Positions 8,879 to 17,766 of a stretch of DNA of 35,617 nucleotides are shown piece after piece (position 1 is the first letter of the stretch; every line of letters starts with the position of its first letter). Made by a program: the position numbers and the translations under genes. Under the pieces are notes generated by a model that was not told the origin of the DNA, did no database searches, and saw nothing but the letters and a program-made list of their open reading frames with translations. This DNA is from Desulfobulbaceae bacterium (GTDB taxonomy: Bacteria > Desulfobacterota > Desulfobulbia > Desulfobulbales > Desulfobulbaceae), in contig JALSNC010000177.1 in the NCBI GenBank assembly GCA_026987195.1, positions 1-35,617 on the forward strand. Reading direction: 5' to 3'.

Positions 8879-9963
8879 TACGACGACGAACGACCAGGCA
8901 GATCCATGTCGGCGGAGTGGCCATCGGCGGTGGTGCGCCGATCTCTGTCCAGTCCATGACCAATACCGATACCGCCGATGTGACGGCCACGGTGGCCCAG
9001 ATCCATCGGCTGGAAGAGGCGGGCTGCGAGCTGATCCGGGTGGCGGTGCCCGGTCCCGAGGCGGCGGTGGCCATCCGCGCCATCCGGGAGCGGATCAGGA
9101 TTCCGCTGATCGCGGATATCCATTTCGATTCCCGCCTGGCCGTGACCGCAGTGGAACACGGTGCCCAGGCCATCCGCATCAATCCCGGCAACCTGGGGGG
9201 AGTGGACAAACTGCGGCGGGTGGTGGATGCGGCCCGTGCGCACACCGTGCCGATCCGGGTGGGGGTCAATTCCGGGTCCATTGAAAAGGATCTCCTCAAA
9301 CGGTATGGCTATCCCACGCCCGAACGACCCGATGCGCTGATCGAGAGCGCCCTGCGCAACGTGCGGCTGCTGGAGCAGCAGAAATTTTTCGAGATCAAGA
9401 TCTCCATCAAGTCCTCCGATACCCTGACCACCATTGCCGGTTACCGGCAGCTCGCCGACCGGACCGACTACCCCCTCCACATCGGGGTCACCGAGGCCGG
9501 CGGCCTGATCGCCGGCACGGTCAAGTCCAGTGTCGCCCTGGGGATCCTGCTCTTCGAGGGCATCGGCGACACCTTCCGTATCTCCCTCACCCGTGATCCG
9601 GTGGAGGAGATCCGGGTCGGTTATGAACTCCTGCGCTCCCTGCGCATCCGTGAACGTGGACCGGAGATGATCTCCTGCCCCACCTGCGGCCGGACCCGGA
9701 TCGATCTCTTTCCCCTGGCCGAGGAGGTGGAACGGCACCTGCAGACCATGGAGACCAACCTCAAGGTGGCGGTCATGGGCTGCGTGGTCAACGGGCCCGG
9801 CGAGGCGCGGGAGGCCGATATCGGCATTGCCGGCGGTCATGGCGTGGGGATCATCTTCAAGAAGGGCGAGATCTTCAGGAAGCTGCCCGAGGCCGAGCTG
9901 CTGCCCGTGTTCCTGGAAGAACTGCACAAGATGGAAGAGGAAAGGAAACAACAGGGGAGCTGA
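8875..9963 (+). CDS. ispG: 4-hydroxy-3-methylbut-2-en-1-yl diphosphate synthase (flavodoxin/ferredoxin)
   Basis: IspG (GcpE) reduces MEcPP to HMBPP, the penultimate MEP-pathway step, with a 4Fe-4S cluster. The N-terminal TIM barrel begins RRTTRQIHVGGVAIGGG and contains SVQSMTNTDTADV. The C-terminal cluster ligands are SCPTCGR and MGCVVNGPGE with the conserved Glu. The length of 362 aa is typical of the compact bacterial form. The ATG at 8875 overlaps the tsaB stop (ATGA). The gene belongs to the same pathway as dxr at 5685. Confidence 0.97.
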   Translation: MIRRRTTRQIHVGGVAIGGGAPISVQSMTNTDTADVTATVAQIHRLEEAGCELIRVAVPGPEAAVAIRAIRERIRIPLIADIHFDSRLAVTAVEHGAQAIRINPGNLGGVDKLRRVVDAARAHTVPIRVGVNSGSIEKDLLKRYGYPTPERPDALIESALRNVRLLEQQKFFEIKISIKSSDTLTTIAGYRQLADRTDYPLHIGVTEAGGLIAGTVKSSVALGILLFEGIGDTFRISLTRDPVEEIRVGYELLRSLRIRERGPEMISCPTCGRTRIDLFPLAEEVERHLQTMETNLKVAVMGCVVNGPGEAREADIGIAGGHGVGIIFKKGEIFRKLPEAELLPVFLEELHKMEEERKQQGS

Positions 9964-9988
9964 GACGTATGCTCCCGGTATGTAACTG

Positions 9989-10033
9989 ATCCGGGGGGCC
10001 TCTGCATTTTCATGCAGCCCCTGAAATCCGGAT
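9989..10033 (+). other. Extended imperfect hairpin between ispG and proS
   Basis: Three nested complementary pairs are visible: ATCCGG with CCGGAT at the outer ends, GGGG with CCCC, and CTGCAT with ATGCAG around a TTTC loop. The hairpin ends 18 bases before the proS start and could be a leader structure or a terminator lacking a T-tract. Confidence 0.35.
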
Positions 10034-10051
10034 TCGACAAGGAAAAGATCC

Positions 10052-11773
10052 ATGCGCTATTCACAGATGCTCATTCCCACCACCCGCGAGAACCCGGCCG
10101 AGGCCGAGGTCGTCAGTCACCGGCTTCTGCTGCGCGGCGGTTTTATCCGCAAGCTGACCTCTGGCCTGTACACCTTCCTGCCACTGGGACTGCTGACCCT
10201 GCAGAAGGTGGCGGCCATTGTCCGCGAGGAGATGAACCGGGCCGGGGCCCAGGAACTGCTCATGCCCATGGTCCAGCCGGCCGACCTCTGGCAGGAGTCG
10301 GGCCGGTGGCAGAAGTATGGCGCCGAGCTGCTGCGCTTCCGGGACCGGCACCAGCGGGACTACTGCCTCGGCCCCACCCACGAGGAGGTGATCACCGACC
10401 TGGCACGGCGGGAGCTCCGTTCCTATCGCCAGCTGCCCGTCAACCTCTACCAGATCCAGACCAAGTTCAGGGATGAGATCCGGCCCCGTTTCGGGCTCAT
10501 GCGCTGCCGCGAGTTCGTGATGAAGGACGCCTATTCCTTTGATGTCAGCGACGAGGCGGCCTCGAAGAGTTACGAGGTCATGCGTGACGCCTATCACCGC
10601 ATCTTCCGGCGCTGCGGCCTGGACTTCCGTGCCGTGGAGGCGGACACCGGCACCATCGGCGGCTCCTTTTCCCATGAGTTCATGGTCCTGGCCGACACCG
10701 GCGAGGACACCCTGGTCATCTGCAGTCACTGCGACTATGCCGCCAATGTGGAAAAGGCGAGGGTGGCGCTGCCTGAGGATGGAATGGCGCAGGAAGAGAT
10801 GGCGCCCATGGCCAGGGTGGCCACGCCGGGGATGAAGAAGGTGGAACGGGTGGCCGGGTTTCTCGGGACCACCCCGGACCGGGTGATCAAGACCATGCTG
10901 TACCTGGCCGACGGGGAGCCGGTGGCCGCCCTGGTCCGTGGTGACCGGGAGGTCCAGAGCGTGAAACTGAAGAATCTGCTCGGCGCCACCGAGGTGGAGC
11001 CCATGCCCGATGACGAGATCTGGCAGCGGACAAAACTGCCTGCCGGCTACATGGGGCCGGTGAATATCGGCATCAGGCTGGTGGCCGACCAGGAGGTGAT
11101 GCGGATGGTCAATGCGGTGGCCGGGGCCAACGAGAAAGGGCACCACCTGACCGGCGTCAACCCGGGCCGCGATTTCCAGCCCGATCTGACCGGCGACCTG
11201 CGGCAGATCACCACCGACGACCCCTGTCCCGAGTGCGGCGGTTCCCTGACCCTCACCGAAGGCATCGAGGTGGGGCATATCTTCAAGCTGGGAACCGGCT
11301 ATTCCGAGGCCATGAAGGCCACCTTTCAGGACCGGGACGGCACGGAGAAACATTTTGTCATGGGCTGCTACGGGATCGGGGTCAGCCGGGTGGTGGCCGC
11401 GGCCATCGAGCAGAACCATGATGAGCACGGTATTATCTTTCCCCTGCCCCTGGCGCCTTTTCAGGTCATCGTTCTCAACCTCGGGGTCAACAGCGAGGCA
11501 ACCAGCCGGGCCGCTGAGCAGATCTACCACGATCTGCAGGCAGCCGGCCTTGACGTGCTCTACGATGACCGCGACGAACGGCCGGGAGCCAAGTTCAAGG
11601 ACGCCGACCTGATCGGTATCCCCTTCCGTGTCACCGTCGGCCGGACCTGGGAGAAGGAGGGGAAGATCGAGCTGCGCCGGCGCGCCACCGGCGAGACCGT
11701 CACCATGGACTATGACGGGGCGGTCGGGCGGATCAGCGCCATGATCCGTGACGAGCTGGCCGGACAGCGGTAA
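10052..11773 (+). CDS. proS: Prolyl-tRNA synthetase
   Basis: This class II synthetase charges tRNA(Pro). The N-terminus MRYSQMLIPTTRENPAEAE is typical, followed by motif 1 (SGLYTFLPLGLLTLQKV), motif 2 (FRDEIRPRFGLMRCREFVMKD) and motif 3 (GCYGIGVSRVVAAAIEQ). Between motifs 2 and 3 sits the editing (INS) domain, roughly residues 220-400, with FLGTTPDRVIKTMLY. The C-terminal anticodon-binding domain has DVLYDDRDERPGAKFKDADL. The 573-aa length matches the bacterial-type enzyme with editing domain. The start ATG at 10052 follows AAGGAAAAG. Confidence 0.97.
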   Translation: MRYSQMLIPTTRENPAEAEVVSHRLLLRGGFIRKLTSGLYTFLPLGLLTLQKVAAIVREEMNRAGAQELLMPMVQPADLWQESGRWQKYGAELLRFRDRHQRDYCLGPTHEEVITDLARRELRSYRQLPVNLYQIQTKFRDEIRPRFGLMRCREFVMKDAYSFDVSDEAASKSYEVMRDAYHRIFRRCGLDFRAVEADTGTIGGSFSHEFMVLADTGEDTLVICSHCDYAANVEKARVALPEDGMAQEEMAPMARVATPGMKKVERVAGFLGTTPDRVIKTMLYLADGEPVAALVRGDREVQSVKLKNLLGATEVEPMPDDEIWQRTKLPAGYMGPVNIGIRLVADQEVMRMVNAVAGANEKGHHLTGVNPGRDFQPDLTGDLRQITTDDPCPECGGSLTLTEGIEVGHIFKLGTGYSEAMKATFQDRDGTEKHFVMGCYGIGVSRVVAAAIEQNHDEHGIIFPLPLAPFQVIVLNLGVNSEATSRAAEQIYHDLQAAGLDVLYDDRDERPGAKFKDADLIGIPFRVTVGRTWEKEGKIELRRRATGETVTMDYDGAVGRISAMIRDELAGQR

Positions 11774-11794
11774 AGAATTGCTCCGACCAACCCC

Positions 11795-13972
11795 ATGGAA
11801 AAAATAATGGCTGACTTCAACGGACTCTATTCCATAGCGGCAAGCTATCTGCACGAGGCCGATCTCGCGCCGCTGCGCCGGGCCTGGGAGTTCGTCTCCG
11901 AGCGGCATGCGGGCCGGAAACACGCCAGCGGCGAGCCCTACGTCAACCATCTGCTGGAGGTGGCATCGACCCTGGCCTCCATGAAACTGGACAGGGACAC
12001 CATCGTCGCCGGTCTCCTCCATGGCGTGCTCAAGGAGGGCGTGGCAACGGCCAGGGAGCTGGAGAAACTGTTTGGCCATGACGTGGCCAATATTGTTGAT
12101 GGTTCCACCAAGATCACCAATGTCCGGTACAACTCCCGTCTCACCCACCAGGCCGAGAATATCCGCAAGCTCTTCCTGGCCATGGGCGCCGATATCCGGG
12201 TGCTCCTGGTCAAGCTGGCCGACCGCCTCCAGGACATGCTGACCCTGGGCAGCGCTGACGAGGAGATGCGGCGGCACGTGGCCCGGGAGACCATGGATCT
12301 CTATGCGCCGCTCGCCAGCCGGCTCGGTATCGACTGGATGAAACGGGAGCTGGAGGACCTGGCCTTCCAGTACCTGTTCCCCCTGGAGCATGCCGACCTG
12401 ACCAGCCACCTGGAATCGACCCTGGACGAGCGCCAGGCCTATGTGGAGGAGGTTATCTCCATCCTCTCCGACAAGCTCGCCAAGAACAATATCAGGCCGG
12501 TGCGGATCATTGGCCGGCCCAAGCATCTCTACTCGATCTACAAGAAGCTGGTGGCCCAGAAGATCCCCCTGGAACGGGTCTACGACAAGGTGGCCTTCCG
12601 GATCATCGTCCGCACGGTCAAGGAATGCTACGAGGCCCTGGGCACGGTCCATGCCGACTGGACCCCGGTACCGGGCAGGATCAAGGATTTTATCAGTGCG
12701 CCCAAGTCCAACAACTATCAGTCTCTGCATACCACCGTGGTCGGACCGCGCGGCCAGTTCATCGAGATCCAGATCCGGACCGAGGAGATGGACCGGGTGG
12801 CCCAGGAGGGTGTTGCCGCGCACTGGGCGTACAAGGAAGGCCAGAAGATCAGCGGCAGCGATGCCCGTCTGTTCCGGGACCTGAAAAAACTGGTCCGCAG
12901 CCTGCAGGAAGTGGAGGATCCCTCCGAGTTCCTCGAGTCGGTGCGGGGCGAGCTGTTCGAACCCGATATCTACGTCCTCACTCCTGACGGTGAGGTGCGG
13001 GAGCTGCCGCGCGGCTCCACGCCCATCGATTTCGCCTACTCCATCCATACGGCGGTGGGCGACACCTGCACCGGCGCCAAGGTCAACGGCCAGCTGGTGC
13101 AGCTGAAGTATGAACTGCAGAACGGGGATATCGTCGAGATCCTCACCTCCAAGAATCAGCACCCCAAGCGGGCCTGGCTGCAACTGGTCAGGACCGGCCG
13201 GGCCAGGAGCCGGATCCGGCAGTGGCTGCGGCGGGAGGAGCGGGAACGTGCTCTCAGGCTCGGTCGCGAGATCTGCGAACGGGAGCTGAAAAAGCATGAC
13301 ATCTCGCTCAAGAAGCTGATCAAGAGCGGTCACATGCGGCTGCTGCTCAGGGAGCTGCACTGCAACTCCCTGGATGACATGCTGGTCAAGGTGGGATCCG
13401 GCGCCATCACCACCGCCCACCTGGAGCGGGCCCTGATGCCCAAAGAGGTCCGGGAAGAGGAGGAAAAGCGGCGCGAGCAGGAACTGCTGGAGAAGCGGCA
13501 AAAGGACGACAGCGACGAGCGTGGCGGAAAAACTGCGTGGGAAAGCCTGGATATTGACGGCGTGGACGACATGCTGGTCAAGGTCAGCCAGTGCTGCCGG
13601 CCGGTGCCGGGAGATGATATCATCGGTTTCATCACCACGGGCAGCGGTATCTCCATCCACAAGTCGGACTGTCCCAACCTGCGGGCCACGGATCCGCGGC
13701 GCTGGCTCGATGTCTCCTGGACCGGTTCACCGCGCACCATGCACCGCTCCCAGTTGCTGATCCGGGCCGAGAACAGGAAGAACATTCTCGCCGACATCAG
13801 CGGCACCATCAGCGCCGATGATGCCGAGATCGTCGAATTCAAGGGCCGAACCACGGCGGACAACATTACCGAGCTGTCCGTGCTCCTTGAGGTGAACGAT
13901 CTCAAGCACCTGCAGCGACTCCAGCAGCACCTGCGGCAGATGCCCGAGGTGATCGAGGTCCGCAGGCCCTAG
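11795..13972 (+). CDS. relA: RelA/SpoT family (p)ppGpp synthetase with degenerate hydrolase domain
   Basis: This is a long Rel protein of the stringent response, 725 aa. Domain order: HD-like domain (about 25-175), synthetase (about 235-360), TGS (about 385-450; YVLTPDGEVRELPRGSTPIDFAY), a conserved-cysteine region (VSQCCRPVPGDDIIGF) and a C-terminal ACT domain (about 645-725). The synthetase keeps GRPKHLYSIYKK, SAPKSNNYQSLHTT and EIQIRT. The hydrolase motif is lost: LLHDVVED of active enzymes reads LLHGVLKEG, so Asp77 is Gly and the following Glu-Asp is Lys-Glu. The later conserved LADRLHN reads LADRLQD. It is therefore expected to make but not degrade (p)ppGpp. The start may instead be the ATG at 11807; neither has a clear RBS. 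The gene lies 21 bases after proS. Confidence 0.9.
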   Translation: MEKIMADFNGLYSIAASYLHEADLAPLRRAWEFVSERHAGRKHASGEPYVNHLLEVASTLASMKLDRDTIVAGLLHGVLKEGVATARELEKLFGHDVANIVDGSTKITNVRYNSRLTHQAENIRKLFLAMGADIRVLLVKLADRLQDMLTLGSADEEMRRHVARETMDLYAPLASRLGIDWMKRELEDLAFQYLFPLEHADLTSHLESTLDERQAYVEEVISILSDKLAKNNIRPVRIIGRPKHLYSIYKKLVAQKIPLERVYDKVAFRIIVRTVKECYEALGTVHADWTPVPGRIKDFISAPKSNNYQSLHTTVVGPRGQFIEIQIRTEEMDRVAQEGVAAHWAYKEGQKISGSDARLFRDLKKLVRSLQEVEDPSEFLESVRGELFEPDIYVLTPDGEVRELPRGSTPIDFAYSIHTAVGDTCTGAKVNGQLVQLKYELQNGDIVEILTSKNQHPKRAWLQLVRTGRARSRIRQWLRREERERALRLGREICERELKKHDISLKKLIKSGHMRLLLRELHCNSLDDMLVKVGSGAITTAHLERALMPKEVREEEEKRREQELLEKRQKDDSDERGGKTAWESLDIDGVDDMLVKVSQCCRPVPGDDIIGFITTGSGISIHKSDCPNLRATDPRRWLDVSWTGSPRTMHRSQLLIRAENRKNILADISGTISADDAEIVEFKGRTTADNITELSVLLEVNDLKHLQRLQQHLRQMPEVIEVRRP

Positions 13973-13980
13973 CTGCTGTC

Positions 13981-14433
13981 ATGGAACGGCTCATCATCTG
14001 CGAGATCTGCGGCAACGAGATGGAGGCCGCCCTGGTGACCTGCCCCTTCTGCGGAGCTCAGCGGGCCTCTGATCCGCTGTTTCTCCGGGGCCCCAGCCAT
14101 CGGACCGTCAACCTGGAAAAGGGACTGCCCACGGTCCGCCAGGCCCTGGAACGGCTGCGCCGGGAGCTGGCCTCGGCCCGGCTGCAGGGATACCGGGTTC
14201 TGACCCTGATCCACGGCTATGGTTCCAGTGGCCGCGGCGGGGCCATCCGCACCGAGGTCCGCAGGCATCTCTACTATCTCAGGGAGCGGGGCGAGATCAA
14301 CGATGTGCTGGCCGGGGAGGACTTTGGCCGAAGGAGCGGCCATGGCCGCCAGCTCATCCGCCGGTTCCCGTTTCTCGCCTCCCACCACGACGCCGACCGC
14401 GGTAACCGGGGGATCACCCTGGTGGTCCTGTAA
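13981..14433 (+). CDS. Smr-domain protein with N-terminal zinc ribbon
   Basis: The 150-aa protein starts with a CxxC...CxxC zinc-ribbon (C7, C10, C21, C24: CEICG and CPFCG). It continues with a Smr domain, recognised by LEKGLPTVRQALERL and the glycine motif LIHGYGSSGRGGAIR. Smr domains act as nicking endonucleases or RNA-cleaving modules in MutS2 and in ribosome rescue (SmrB); the role here is unproven. The usual C-terminal part is long, with RRSGHGRQLIRRFPFL. It starts eight bases after the Rel gene stop and probably shares its transcript. Confidence 0.8.
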   Translation: MERLIICEICGNEMEAALVTCPFCGAQRASDPLFLRGPSHRTVNLEKGLPTVRQALERLRRELASARLQGYRVLTLIHGYGSSGRGGAIRTEVRRHLYYLRERGEINDVLAGEDFGRRSGHGRQLIRRFPFLASHHDADRGNRGITLVVL

Positions 14434-14439
14434 TTTTTC

Positions 14440-14453
14440 GTAAAAGTTCAGCA
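14440..14453 (+). repeat. Solo terminal-repeat end next to the rph ribosome-binding site
   Basis: GTAAAAGTTCAGCA at 14440-14453 is identical to the left terminal repeat of the element at 32601. No element interior follows; the AAGGAGG ribosome-binding site of rph begins at its last base. It may be the footprint of a lost copy or chance similarity to a short sequence. Confidence 0.4.
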
Positions 14454-14466
14454 AGGAGGGGTGATG

Positions 14467-15165
14467 ATGCGTCATGACGGCCGGGCAGCCGATGCGCTGC
14501 GTCCGACATCCATCGACTACGATGTCCAGCCCCACGCCCATGGCTCGGTGCTGATCCGGATGGGCGGTACCCATGTGCTCTGTGGTATCTCGCTGGAGGA
14601 ACGGGTGCCCCCGTTTCTCGAGGGCTCCGGCCAGGGCTGGATCACCGCCGAATATGGCATGCTGCCCTGTGCCACCCACAGCCGGGGCCGGCGGGAGGCG
14701 GTAAGCGGCCGTTCCGGCAGGACGTACGAGATCCAGCGGCTCATCGGCCGCTCCCTGCGCATGATGCTGGACCTGCACCAGCTTGGTGAACATACCCTGC
14801 GGGTGGACTGTGACGTGATCAACGCCGACGGCGGCACCCGCTGCGCCTCCATCACCGGCGGTGCCCTGGCCGTGCGCAGGGCCCTGGAGCGGATGGTGGC
14901 GGAGGAGAGACTGCCGGGGATGCCACGGCTGCTGCCGGTGGCCGCGGTCAGTGTCGGCGTGGTCGAGGGCGAGGTCCTGCTGGATCTGGATTACCAGGAG
15001 GATTCCGGCGCCGAGGTGGATGCCAATTTTGTCATTACCGCTGATGGCCGCTGGATCGAGGTCCAGTCCACGGCCGAGGGGCAGCCCTTTGCACCGGATA
15101 TCTTCCAGCGGATGGCCGACCTGGCCACCGCAGGCGTACAGCAACTGCTGGGGCTGTGGCAGTGA
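14467..15165 (+). CDS. rph: Ribonuclease PH
   Basis: RNase PH is a phosphorolytic 3'-5' exoribonuclease that trims tRNA 3' ends; it forms a ring-shaped hexamer. Family blocks: [56 protein letters not shown] and [18 protein letters not shown]. Three tandem in-frame starts exist (GTG 14461, ATG 14464, ATG 14467). The ATG at 14467 is chosen because the perfect AAGGAGG at 14453-14459 then has a seven-base spacer. This gives 232 aa, normal for the family. The stop overlaps the next gene's start (TGATG). Confidence 0.95.
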   Translation: MRHDGRAADALRPTSIDYDVQPHAHGSVLIRMGGTHVLCGISLEERVPPFLEGSGQGWITAEYGMLPCATHSRGRREAVSGRSGRTYEIQRLIGRSLRMMLDLHQLGEHTLRVDCDVINADGGTRCASITGGALAVRRALERMVAEERLPGMPRLLPVAAVSVGVVEGEVLLDLDYQEDSGAEVDANFVITADGRWIEVQSTAEGQPFAPDIFQRMADLATAGVQQLLGLWQ

Positions 15166-15644
15166 TGGCGGACAACCAGCCCTGTCCCTGCGGATCGGGC
15201 GATGTCTATGTGGCCTGCTGCGGCCGGTTTCTCGAGGCGGGCAAGACCGCCACGACCGCGGAACAGCTCATGCGCTCCCGTTATACGGCCAATGTGCTGC
15301 GGAACATCAGCTACCTGCGCCAGACCTGGCATCCGGACACCCGGCCGGAGCGTATTGACTTGCCGCCCTTTCCCTGGCGCCGCCTGCAGGTGGTGGCAAC
15401 GGATGGTGGTGGAGTTGATGATGACCGGGGTGTGGTGGAGTTCCTGGCCTGGCGTCTTGTCGGTCATATCCTGAGGCTGCACCATGAAATCAGCCGTTTT
15501 GTCCGCGAGCGGGGTTCCTGGCTCTACCTGGATGGCGAAGTATTGCCCGAACCGCCCGTGGACCTGCGAAAGACGGGCCGCAACCAGCCGTGTCCCTGCG
15601 GCTCAGGAAAGAAGTTCAAGAAATGCTGCCTGCCCTGGATGTGA
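15165..15644 (+). CDS. YchJ/UPF0225 family protein with two SEC-C zinc motifs
   Basis: The 159-aa protein begins with a SEC-C metal-binding motif ([13 protein letters not shown]), continues with the diagnostic YchJ segment [12 protein letters not shown] and TWHPDTRP in an NTF2-like fold, and ends with a second SEC-C motif ([13 protein letters not shown]). SEC-C motifs bind zinc; the first resembles the SecA C-terminus, and no function is established for this family. The start ATG at 15165 overlaps the rph stop by one base, so it is translated in the same operon. It converges with the next gene with only six bases between stops. Confidence 0.85.
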   Translation: MADNQPCPCGSGDVYVACCGRFLEAGKTATTAEQLMRSRYTANVLRNISYLRQTWHPDTRPERIDLPPFPWRRLQVVATDGGGVDDDRGVVEFLAWRLVGHILRLHHEISRFVRERGSWLYLDGEVLPEPPVDLRKTGRNQPCPCGSGKKFKKCCLPWM

Positions 15645-15650
15645 GCCGTT

Positions 15651-16736
15651 CTAGGATTTGGTCAGGACAAAGACGAACCTGGTATCGCCGGGATTTTCCC
15701 GGCTGTGGGCACCATAGGTCTGCAGCAGCCAGTGGGTTCCTGCGATCATGGACTTGAAGCCGCTCTTTTCCATGGTTTCCGGCGGAGTGACAAACTCGAG
15801 GTCCTTGTTCAGCCGGGCCGTGATCTCGCCATCCCGGTTGACCACCGTGCCAATGGTCCGGCCGTCCACCAGGACCGTGTAGTCCCGCACTGTCCCCTGC
15901 AGGCGATAGTTGATGCGCACCTGTTCACCCCCGGTCTCTCCCGCCAGACGACGCGTCACCAGATCCAGGCGGGCCTTGGGGGCTGCCTCTATTCTGCTCT
16001 TTTCTTCTTCCGTCATGCCGGCGGTGAGCTGTCGTGCCGTCTGCAGGGCCTTCTGGTACCAGGCCCTTGCCTCCTGGTCATTCCTTACCACACCCTTGCC
16101 ATAGAAGTAGTAGTCCCCGACCTTGAGCGGGGATTCCACGTCCTGGCCGCTGGCTGACGCCTTCCGGAACCATTTCATGGCCTCACCATAGTCGCCGCGG
16201 GAATCGGCGAGCCGGGCGAGCTGGACCATGGCCGGGTAGTTGCCTTCTGCCGCTGCCCTGGCAAACCATTTTCTGGCCTCGCCCTCTGGATCGTCGGACG
16301 GCATCACCGAGTGGAGGTAGAGCTGACCGATATTGGCGAGCAGGTCCGGATCGCCGTCCGGTTTTTCCTCGACGATATCGATCACGGCCTGGAAACAGGA
16401 GATACCCTTGTCCCGGTCCGGGTTGACATCGCGGCGCAGACAGTTGACCTTTTCCGGAAAGGTCGGCCGGTAGGCCGGGGGCAGTTCGCCGATGTAGAGC
16501 TCGGCCAGGAGCAGCAGTGCCTGCACCTGGTTTCGCTCGGCCGCCTGATCAAGGAACTCCAGGGCAGTCTGACGGTAACGGGGCCTGTCGCTGCAGGCAT
16601 ATTCGATTGCGCGGTTGTAATATTCGTCACCACTGCAGTCCCAGCAGATCCTGTAGCTGACCTGGCGGTAAACGAGACCGGCGATCACCAGGGTGAGTAC
16701 CAGTACCAGGGCGAGAGTTATGCCAAGCTTGCGCAT
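15651..16736 (-). CDS. Membrane-anchored Sel1-like repeat (TPR) protein
   Basis: The 361-aa protein has one N-terminal membrane segment (GITLALVLVLTLVIAGLVY), probably an uncleaved anchor, and a periplasmic body. Sel1-like repeats are visible around residues 120-240: ARKWFARAAAEGNYPAMVQLA, AMKWFRKASASGQ, PLKVGDYYFYGKGVVRND and ARAWYQKALQTA. They suggest a scaffold for protein contacts. The C-terminal ~100 residues (TVRDYTVLVDGRTIGTVVNRDG) are a separate unrecognised domain. An in-frame ATG at 16745 directly touches the GGAGG; the ATG at 16736 has nine bases of spacing, so I place the start there. Four cysteines (CWDC, CSD, CLR, CF) could form disulfides. Confidence 0.75.
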   Translation of the reverse strand: MRKLGITLALVLVLTLVIAGLVYRQVSYRICWDCSGDEYYNRAIEYACSDRPRYRQTALEFLDQAAERNQVQALLLLAELYIGELPPAYRPTFPEKVNCLRRDVNPDRDKGISCFQAVIDIVEEKPDGDPDLLANIGQLYLHSVMPSDDPEGEARKWFARAAAEGNYPAMVQLARLADSRGDYGEAMKWFRKASASGQDVESPLKVGDYYFYGKGVVRNDQEARAWYQKALQTARQLTAGMTEEEKSRIEAAPKARLDLVTRRLAGETGGEQVRINYRLQGTVRDYTVLVDGRTIGTVVNRDGEITARLNKDLEFVTPPETMEKSGFKSMIAGTHWLLQTYGAHSRENPGDTRFVFVLTKS

Positions 16737-16790
16737 GGATTGCATCCTCCGTCACGAACCGGACGACCGGTTCCAGGTATATCGTTCAGT

Positions 16791-16848
16791 GTAATAGTTT
16801 GCCGCTATCGGCAACCACCTGCAACGACCGATACTTTTGGTAAAAGTC
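16791..16848 (+). repeat. Dispersed intergenic repeat, module 1 (solo copy)
   Basis: GTAATAGTTTGCCGCTATCGG, then CAACCACCTGCAACGACCGA and TACTTTTGGTAAAAGT, matches the other module-1 copies. Inside it TATCGG and CCGATA are inverted repeats that could form a small stem. No terminal-repeat element adjoins it. It lies between two minus-strand genes. Confidence 0.75.
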
Positions 16849-16859
16849 CGACGTCGTTC

Positions 16860-17726
16860 TCATTCGGGAGGTCCCAGAGAGAGCTTGTGAGGATCACCGT
16901 GGCAGTCGAGACAGCCGGAGAAATCCTGCAGGATGCCCTGGGAATGCGGGATGCCATGACAGTCCTGGCAGGCCGGGATGGCGCCGTGGGTATCGGAATG
17001 GCAGAAGACACAGCGCAGCATGGAGTGGGCCGATCTGCCCTCCTGCAGCCTGGCTCCGATACCGGCGTGACAGCCGGCGCAGATGGTGTTGTCGATCCCG
17101 GGACCATAATGCAGCTCCTGGGGCATGTGCGCAGGATGGCATGATGTACAGCCCTTGTTGTCAACAAAGGTGGTGTGCGGTGTCTCGTGGCACTGGGTGC
17201 ATTTGGGGATGTTGCCGTGCCGCTGGCTGTGGCAGTCGTTGCAGGAAAGCTCCGAGTGACTGCCCGGATGCTCCGCAAACTGGTCTGCCTGCTCCGCATG
17301 GCAGGTGGCGCAGAAGGGCAGGAGCTGGTCGATATCCAGGCTTGCCAGGGGGGCGTGTGGTTTCTGATGGCACTGCTTGCAGGCGGTCATCTGCTGCGAA
17401 TCGCCGTGCGGGTGATCGTGGCAGTTGGTGCAGCGCGGCAGGACATCCTCGTAGCGCAGGCCGCGGCGGAAGCTGTGGAAGGTCTCGTGGCACTGGCGGC
17501 ATGGTACCCGATGCGCACCCCTGCCTGTCTTGATGGTCATGAAGATCTCGTGATGGCAGTGGGCGCAGTCGAGGGTGGTCATTCCTTCGGGCAGCGGCTG
17601 CACATCCTGACTGTAGGGATCCTCATCCGCTGCCGGCGCGGCGGCGGCCGGGGACAGCAGCGCCAGGCAGCCTGCCAGCAGCAGGGCAGTGACCAGTGCG
17701 GCCACTCTTGCTTCCATTCTCCTCAT
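16860..17726 (-). CDS. Dodecahaem c-type cytochrome (12 CxxCH), exported
   Basis: The 288-aa protein contains twelve CxxCH haem-attachment motifs, beginning CAHCH near residue 54 and ending CLDCH near 277. An N-terminal signal peptide (VAALVTALLLAGCLALLS) exports it to the periplasm for haem ligation; LLAGC could also be a lipobox. The haems fall into three tetrahaem units. The last has the pattern C..CH, SAHS, CVFCH, HGAIPACQDCH, PH, CLDCHGDPH, shared with the C-termini of the two cytochromes upstream. After the signal peptide comes DVQPLP, also shared. It is the third gene of the minus-strand cytochrome set. Roles in electron transfer are inferred from the haem content only. Confidence 0.9.
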   Translation of the reverse strand: MRRMEARVAALVTALLLAGCLALLSPAAAAPAADEDPYSQDVQPLPEGMTTLDCAHCHHEIFMTIKTGRGAHRVPCRQCHETFHSFRRGLRYEDVLPRCTNCHDHPHGDSQQMTACKQCHQKPHAPLASLDIDQLLPFCATCHAEQADQFAEHPGSHSELSCNDCHSQRHGNIPKCTQCHETPHTTFVDNKGCTSCHPAHMPQELHYGPGIDNTICAGCHAGIGARLQEGRSAHSMLRCVFCHSDTHGAIPACQDCHGIPHSQGILQDFSGCLDCHGDPHKLSLGPPE

Positions 17727-17766
17727 ATTCTCCTCGTGCTTCCTGGATGTTGACCCGGTCCGCGGT

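Noticed and set aside
10061-13660. A ~1,200-codon open frame on the minus strand opposite proS and the Rel gene
   Set aside because: It has no recognisable domain, its composition is rich in His, Asp, Gly and Val as expected from the antisense of GC-rich codons, and both plus-strand genes are certain.
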